From Onchocerca lupi (Eukaryota > Nematoda > Chromadorea > Rhabditida > Onchocercidae), in assembly GCA_028564675.1 (NCBI GenBank), contig JAOVVO010000004.1, forward strand, positions 62,001-126,000: a stretch of 64,000 nt of DNA. The letters run 5' to 3'. The notes beneath the pieces were generated by a model, which saw only the letters and a list, made by a program, of their open reading frames with translations, did no database searches and was not told the origin of the DNA. The position numbers and the translations under genes were made by a program. The number at the start of each line of letters is the position of its first letter. Position 1 is the first letter of the stretch. Positions 57,763 to 64,000 of this stretch are shown here, piece after piece.

Positions 57763-59502
57763 ATGTCCTCCTCCTCGACGTTATCAGCAACCTGGCAGCA
57801 TTATTATCAGTTATCATCACCCACCACTGTATCCACTAAAAAATCTACTGATATTACAGCCATCGCTACAACTGCTAATTATGTTAATCAATCATGCACA
57901 TATTGTGATCACTCCAATGACACTTTCTGCTGCAACCAAAAGTAAGCTTATTTTTAAAAAATTGCAAAGTTTCACACAAATATTTTTATCTGTAGTAAGC
58001 TTATCAATAATTTCTGCTTATCTTTTCATTCGCCGATTGGCAGAAATGATATACGAAATGATTGCATAGCAGTAACTATCAACATTCAAAAATGACATCA
58101 TTTAGATCTTGTTAACAATAAAATAAACCAATAAATTGAGTTTGAGGATTACACAGAATTTTACTTTTGTACAAAATTCAATTCCTAGTATTCATGAATG
58201 GATTTAAATAATTTTATTCAGATATTTTAATATCCATGAATGGATATAACTAATTTATTCAGATATTTAAGGAATCCATTTATTCGTTTCAAGTTGTTTT
58301 GTCGAAAAGGTTGCTTAATTACTCAAATTTTTTTATGGTCTAATTACTACTTTCATGAATATGTAGTGCGAATGGTAAAAAGAAAAATTTATGAGATTGA
58401 CTTCCATGATTGGCTGAGATAACTTAAGAATTGTTGCCATCCAAGAATTCATAATACAAAGCTATTGATTGATTTCCTTTCTTATGGCAATTTCTCATTA
58501 ATTTTATTTTTTTTTTCCATCCTTTCATTATTAGTAATATGTCAGATGATTAACATCGTGTAAAATTACTGTTTAAAATACCGTATTGTTAATCACTGTT
58601 TATGTTAATGTATTGTAGTCAAAAAAATACATAGCGTACTGTAATCACAACAATACTGACAGAAGTAAGAAATGTAGGAATTGTGAATAAATGAATATTT
58701 CAGTTGTGTTCAGAAAGAAGAGAAAATGGCGAAGTTGGAAATAAAAGTACCACGAAGAAATAAGGGTGGATCCCGACGATATAAAACACCAAGCCCGCAG
58801 TTATTACGAATGAGACGTCAAGCAGCAAATGCACGTGAACGACGACGAATGAATAATTTAAACGATGCATTTGATAGAGTAAATTCACTATTTATTGCTC
58901 ATCCAGTTTACTGGAGAAAAGTTGAATGAGAAATAGAGATTATCAAAAAATCGAAAAATATGAAAAATGTTTGAAAGAACTTGAAACTGGATGATCGAAA
59001 AGAGAGAGAGATAACCTTTTTTCTGATATATTGACCTATCTTTTCAATTACATTTTACTTGGTATTATAGATTTCGAAAAATTCGACAAATCTGAGAAAA
59101 TTATATGTAAAGTTTTCAAGAATTACCTGACATGCTTAATTACATTGACTTTCCCTTCCATTTCTTTATATAATTTTTGATAAAAGCATAGAATATACTT
59201 TATATTTGTAATAATAATTCATCTAATTCATCGATTGTTTCATTCAGACTTTTTTACCATTTATATCAGCCTATATTATTAAGATTAAGCCAACAATACC
59301 ATGTACGTATACAGATTATGCTTACAAATAATTTCTTTTCCAATGATCTTTTTTAGAAGTTTTTCCTCAGACTTTTTTGTTTTAGCTGCGAACTGTGCTG
59401 CCATCGGTAGGAACCGGTCGAAGGTTATCGAAATTTGAAACTCTACAAATGGCACAGCAGTACATTGATTGCTTAGCGGAATTGTTGAATAAACCACAAT
59501 GA
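57763..59502 (+). CDS. lin-32: LIN-32 / Atonal-family proneural bHLH transcription factor, complete
   Basis: Class II bHLH factor that dimerises with an E-protein (HLH-2 in C. elegans) and binds E-boxes to specify sensory neuroblasts. Three exons join in phase: 57763-57941, 58704-58878 and 59386-59502 (TGA); 471 nt, 156 aa. The N-terminal exon is Ser/Thr-rich with a cysteine cluster (CTYCDHSNDTFCC). Exon 2 carries a Lys/Arg-rich linker and the basic region plus helix 1, RRQAANARERRRMNNLNDAF (98-117). The intron sits inside helix 1/loop and exon 3 supplies LRTVLPSVGTGRRLSKFETL then QMAQQYIDCLAELL (loop and helix 2), which is close to C. elegans LIN-32 (SKFETLQMAQKYIECL). The protein ends 6 residues after helix 2, so there is no C-terminal domain. 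The ATG follows an in-frame stop at 57733-57735. Confidence 0.93.
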
Positions 59503-61282
59503 TCTGTCTTTTTTGTCTTGCTTGTAAATAATTTTCTCAAGTTATTATTAGTATTCCATCTTTACCTGCTAGAATGGACCAGTCTTATGATAACTAGGAT
59601 ATCTTATATAATAATATCCCTCTTCTCCTGATTAACCTCATTATTATTGCTCAACTTACTACTTGTGAATTATGAACAAAGTTGTGTCATTGTTTTATCT
59701 CTTTTTTCTTAAATTTATGCTTTTATAGAATTGAATTAACTGCGCTATAGTTTTCAGCATGTAACAGAAAACATTTTCGAAATATTATAATCTGTGTTCA
59801 ATGATCTCTATCCGGAACATTGAGAACAAAACTTTAAAACAAGCACAATTTATCATAAGTTTATCATTATCATTTATCATTTTTGTTTGACTGAAATTAG
59901 TGACAATATGTTAATCTTTTGAAACTAAGTTGAGCAGAACATTATCCACATTTTCAACTGTGAACTTTTTGGACAAATTTATGTCATTGTTTGTCTCTTT
60001 TTCCTTAAAAAGAAAAATGAGGTTAAGTGACAATTAGTAGCAGATAAATAAAGGTCTAATATTTAATCAGTCTGCAAGATCCTTACTGTAATCAGTTCTG
60101 ATAGATCGTGTTAGACTTTGGAAGAGAGTTAGGAAATGATAAGTTTTCTTAGTATAGCAATACATCGAAGTAATTACTGTTTTCAAGCATTCCAACAAAA
60201 AAAAAGTGGGACAAAATTCTTCTCTTGTTTTGTCGCAGCACATACGTCATTACCGTGCGCAGATTCCTGGCAGCTTACCAAGGCGGTCTCATCCTTTGAT
60301 GTGCAGTGTGAATTATTTATTTTTTTTTTTATTCAACTATTTCAAAATAAAACTGTTGGGACCATTAAAGGTTTCTTTGTGTTCCTTCTATTGTGCCCTA
60401 TGAAAATGTCATTTTGTTTCATGATGAATATAAAAACTTTCAATTACAAATTTTTTCTTAAGCAAAAGAAATTTTCATGAATTCAATACAAATGAATAAA
60501 CAAGTACATTTGGGTATATTTAATGACCCGTTTAGTTACTTAATTCCGTCCATTTCTCCAAGGGGCCATTTCACATTTCTTATTGCAAAGTACCTTTTTC
60601 ACTTTCGTGATCTTAGGTATAAAACCTAATCATTTATAATAGCGAAAGTCTTTTTGCGATATCCGCTTTCGTATTTTGGTTCGCCATTTACTTATCTAGC
60701 GTTCGACGCGTCATACTTTTTCAGAGATTGCACAATGTTGCACTGATATTATACAGATTAATTTTCACGTCTACCATATCGCAAGTTGTCTTATGCCGCA
60801 ACTTAACATTCTACGTGATTCCGTTTTGTTTCGTAAATTGAAAATTTTGATTATCTCTTAATTTCTTAGCATACATTTATTATTATTAAAAATTACGAAG
60901 TTTATTATTGAACTTGAAGTTAGTGAAGTAAATTCAACAAGTGCTAACCTAATAACAATTGCGACAAAAGCAACAGGCATGCGATATGAATTTGTGAGTT
61001 TCTTTGAGATCTTTCTTACGGCGATTGACTTATCGCACTATCTCTGATCAGCATTATTGTTTATGTATGTGCTGAACTCTTCTATGGCAGAGTAATTATG
61101 TGATAAGCCATCATTAGCATGGGACAATATTTGGAAGCGTGGAATGAGATATAATTACATGACCGTTGACCTTTGTTTGATGTTACCTGCACATTATTGT
61201 TGATAAATCTTTGCTTGAAAAAGGAAGCAATTACCACCAATAATCGAATCCATCGTTATGTTCACCTTCACATTTATATGAC
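59503..61282. other. Gap downstream of lin-32 (1.8 kb)
   Basis: Mostly AT-rich. A short GC-richer stretch near 60230-60305 contains an acceptor-like GTCGCAG and an open frame HIRHYRAQIPGSLPRRSHPL on plus, and a good GTAAGC donor on minus, so it may be an exon of something on either strand. Nothing joins it, so it is not called. Confidence 0.35.
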
Positions 61283-61796
61283 ATGGCCGCAATATTTGCC
61301 GTACAATTTAAGGGTTTCATAGCTAGAAAAGGTATTTCTAACCCGTAATTCTATTGTTGCCTAAGCATAACTTTGCAATTTCATTTGTTTTAAACTCACA
61401 AATTTCAATTTATTCAGATCATAAAATGATAAATTTGGATCTTCTTTGCAACTTTAAGTTCGCAATTTTAAATTTCATTCAAGGTTGAAAGACTCGACTT
61501 TCATTTGAAATTCAAATTCTCAAGCTCAAATCTCATCCGATTTTTAAATATGAATTTTATTTAAAAATATAGAGTTGTGATACTAACAAATTTTCACAGT
61601 CCATTGACAGTTTTTCGTTTCAGCGGTTGACAAAATTCGGACTTGTTGCGGCGCCGCGATCGACAATAGAGGAAGTTCCATCCGGAAATTTGCTAGTGGA
61701 AGTTTTATTCCTCACTCTCCACATTCTCTATTTCCCTGCAATCTTTACAACATCTCATTGCACAGGATGGTATTGATTTGTTGTGATAATTTTTAA
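61283..61796 (+). CDS. Hypothetical small protein, two exons, just upstream of GMP reductase
   Basis: Exon 61283-61331 (ATG, 16 codons plus one base: MAAIFAVQFKGFIARK) ends at GTATTT; exon 61624-61796 follows GTTTCAG and runs in phase to TAA, giving 73 aa with AVDKIRTCCGAAIDNRGSSI and RKFASGSF. GC content at the acceptor exon is well above flanks. A second frame of the same exon is also open for about 57 codons (starting RLTKFGLVAAPR), so the frame choice rests only on phase with exon 1. No family recognised. It ends 412 bp before GMPR on the same strand. Confidence 0.33.
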
Positions 61797-62200
61797 GAAA
61801 CTGTGAGTCATCACTCGAAAATTTAACATCTGTCATTATTAATTACTAAATTAATCACTTCCACTATTATTATTGCTTATTGACTTTAAGTGCTATTAGA
61901 TTAGTAAATATTATGTATTACTGTGAAAATAAAAGTTAAATTTTATTCATTTCGACTAAATCTTCTTTTTCTGAATAACTGTCGTACATTAATATAGATT
62001 TTTAAAGAATAGTATTCAGTACCCGGTAGAAATTGATCGTGCACGCATTGTCTTTTTTACTGGTCTTCATTGAATATCATTATGAAACTAATTATGATAG
62101 ATTGTGTAAATTTATCATTGTGCATAATCATATCACTTGATGTTAGAAATAATTGGCCATCGCATCTATCTAGATCGTATTTCACAGTAACTTTAGTAAA

Positions 62201-62208
62201 CTTGCAGG
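62201..62208 (+). promoter_or_regulatory. Putative trans-splice acceptor of GMPR
   Basis: CTTGCAG directly before G-ATG, with no donor upstream that would make a coding 5' exon. The leader of one base is typical of spliced-leader-processed nematode messages. Confidence 0.45.
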
Positions 62209-64000
62209 ATGCCAACCATAGAAAATGAACCAAAGTTGGATTTCAAGGACGTTCTTTTGCGCCCAAAGCGATCTACACTAAAAAGTCGAGCGGATGTTGA
62301 CCTTGTTCGTGAGTAAGTTTCTGATTTATCGTCGTAACTTATCGTCGCCTCTGTTGACAATATTTTGTTGTGTAAGCGCTGTGGACTGCGTTTTTTTTTT
62401 TCAACTTTTTTTTCAATGCCATTATGTTAATCATTTCGGAAATGATCTTTCTTGTCAACAATTAGCGCTTTTCCGTTAATTTTGCCGATTAATTGGCTAA
62501 TTTGACCCATTTTTATGGATTAAATTAATTTCAAAACTGAATTTCTCTTCTACATATTCTCATAATATTACGAAAGAATTTCCTAGCATTCAAAATATAT
62601 GAAATTGTTTTTAAAAGAGTATAAGTAAGCTTCTTAAAACTCGCTATGATGTCATTCTTCAATTAATAGCGAATAATGTTGATGGATAATTGGATATATA
62701 ATTCAAATTACAATTTTTCTGACATTTATTTTCTCATCCGTTTCGATATCTCAGCCACTTTTCAGTCTGAATTCAGAAATCTGTCGATTGGAAAAATTAA
62801 TGCTACTATGGTATTCCAGATTTGTCTTTCGTAACTCGAAAAAGAAATACGTTGGCATACCAATTGTTGCATCAAATATGGATACTGTGGGAACATTTGA
62901 AGTGGCAGAATCGCTTTCCAAGAAAAGGCTTTTTACGACGATACATAAGCATTATTCAGTTGATCAATGGATGGAATTTGTGAATAGAATAAGTTCGAAT
63001 CAGGATGTAATGAAATTGCATTTCGTTTCTCTATGAAGTTTATACTCTTGCCTTTTTCTTTTTTGAGTCTTGATCTAGTTAAATAATTTAGGTCATTATA
63101 TGTAAGAAAAAGAAATTTTTTTGGAAAAAAAGAAATTGATAATTGTCATAATTAATGTAAGGAGTATAATGGACGAATCATAGAACTGAAGCAAACGCCT
63201 GAAAAATTCAAATTTCATTTAGATATTATCACAAATCGGAATTTCGTCCGGAATATCCGATTATGACTTTACAAAATTGAAAAAGATTTGTGGACTGATA
63301 CCCGAACTGCAATATATTTGTCTGGATGTTGCGAATGGATATTCAGAAGTGTTTGTAGATTTTATACGACGAGTTCGAGAAGAATTTCCTCGGCACACAA
63401 TATTTGCCGGAAATGTGGTGACAGGAGAAATGACTGAGGAATTGATTCTATCAGGGGCTGATGTTGTCAAGGTTTGTTGGATGAAATTCTATGATTTGGA
63501 TCAACCAAAATAATTCGTTAATTTTAAAATTTAAATTTTGTTTTTTTCTCAGTCTTTTTTCCAGAATTTTGCTACATTTTCATAAAATTATTGCCGATCC
63601 ACTTTTTTCTTTCTTTTTTTTTTTTTTTTTTGAGATATTTTGTTTGGTCTCGCATATAGCTCTTTAGGTGGGCATAGGCTCTGGCTCAGTTTGTACGACC
63701 CGGAAAAAAGCTGGAGTTGGTTATCCACAATTGAGTGCTGTATTAGAATGTGCTGATGCTTCGCATGGTTTGAATGGGCATGTTATGAGCGATGGAGGAT
63801 GCACAAATCCTGGCGATGTTGCGAAGGCATTTGGTGCTGGAGCAGATTTTGTGATGATTGGAGGTACCACTCTCGTTTTGAACCTATTATATCGGAACTA
63901 CATGTCTAGTTAATACCAATTTTATTTTGTAGGCCTTTTTGCGGGGCATGATCAAAGTGGTGGTGACACCATTGAGAAGGATGGACAGAAATACAAATTG
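62209..64000 (+). CDS. GMPR: GMP reductase, 3' end cut by window edge
   Basis: NADPH-dependent deamination of GMP to IMP in purine interconversion; IMPDH/GMPR TIM-barrel family. Five exons in phase: 62209-62312, 62820-63006, 63223-63471, 63668-63863 and 63933-64000 (continues past the window); 268 codons of roughly 345-350. Starts MPTIENEPKLDFKDVLLRPK RSTLKSR, nearly identical to human GMPR2. Further blocks: IVASNMDTVGTFEVAESL, FTTIHKHYSVDQW, ICLDVANGYSEVFVDF, IFAGNVVTGEMTEELILSG, catalytic loop GIGSGSVCTTRKKAGVGYPQ with C189, SDGGCTNPGDVAKAFGAGAD and FAGHDQSGGD. No CBS domains are inserted, which separates it from IMPDH. The ATG follows CTTGCAG by one base, a probable trans-splice site. The missing part is the C-terminal ~80 residues. 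Confidence 0.96.

Noticed and set aside
60206..60305. GC-richer possible exon (HIRHYRAQIPGSLPRRSH)
   Set aside because: Splice-like signals exist on both strands and no partner exon could be joined in phase.
1..64000. Wolbachia or other bacterial lateral transfer
   Set aside because: Considered because such inserts occur in filarial genomes, but no intron-free bacterial-type coding block or bacterial rRNA/tRNA was seen.
1..64000. tRNA, rRNA or CRISPR structures
   Set aside because: No cloverleaf with A/B boxes, no rRNA-like sequence and no regularly spaced direct repeats were found by eye; the 33 kb minisatellite has no spacers.

Overview
The window looks like nuclear DNA of a spirurid or filarial-type (clade III) nematode. 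It is AT-rich, its genes are cut into many short exons by GT-AG introns with typical nematode TTTTCAG acceptors, several start codons sit directly after an acceptor-like AG as expected for spliced-leader trans-splicing, and the gene set is nematode (cab-1, lin-32, ALG2/bus-8). A mitochondrial cytochrome b fragment inside one intron reads best with TGA as Trp. The species cannot be named from the window. I saw no bacterial-type gene, CRISPR array, rRNA or convincing tRNA. All exon models were built by hand from reading frames, splice signals and phase, helped by remembered family sequences; no database search was run.

Layout, left half. 0-2.45 kb: the 3' end of an exportin-5 gene (+), cut by the window edge. 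3.26-4.22 kb: an unrecognised helical-protein gene (-), with an old LTR-like element just upstream. 6.07-13.20 kb: a complete cab-1/NPDC1 gene (-) with a 4.3 kb first intron. 13.2-20.9 kb: largely gene-poor, with hairpins and one hypothetical membrane-protein exon. 20.86-27.14 kb: complete ALG2 mannosyltransferase (+); its first intron carries the second LTR-like copy. 29.80-32.04 kb: complete GT31 galactosyltransferase-family gene (-).

Right half, all on + from 34.6 kb: rpl-30 (with the mitochondrial insertion in intron 2), uridine-cytidine kinase, ALR/Erv1 sulfhydryl oxidase, an HRI-type eIF2-alpha kinase, Rab geranylgeranyltransferase beta subunit, lin-32/atonal, a possible small two-exon gene, and GMP reductase cut by the right edge. 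This run of co-oriented housekeeping genes has 0.4-2.5 kb gaps.

Shared themes: ALG2 and the GT31 enzyme belong to glycan assembly; UCK and GMP reductase to nucleotide salvage; the ALR oxidase to mitochondrial disulfide relay and the HRI kinase to translational stress control; cab-1 and lin-32 are neuronal. The most notable points are the HRI kinase and exportin-5, both of which C. elegans is reported to lack, the cytochrome b NUMT in the rpl-30 intron, the paired LTR copies, and two miRNA-like hairpins.
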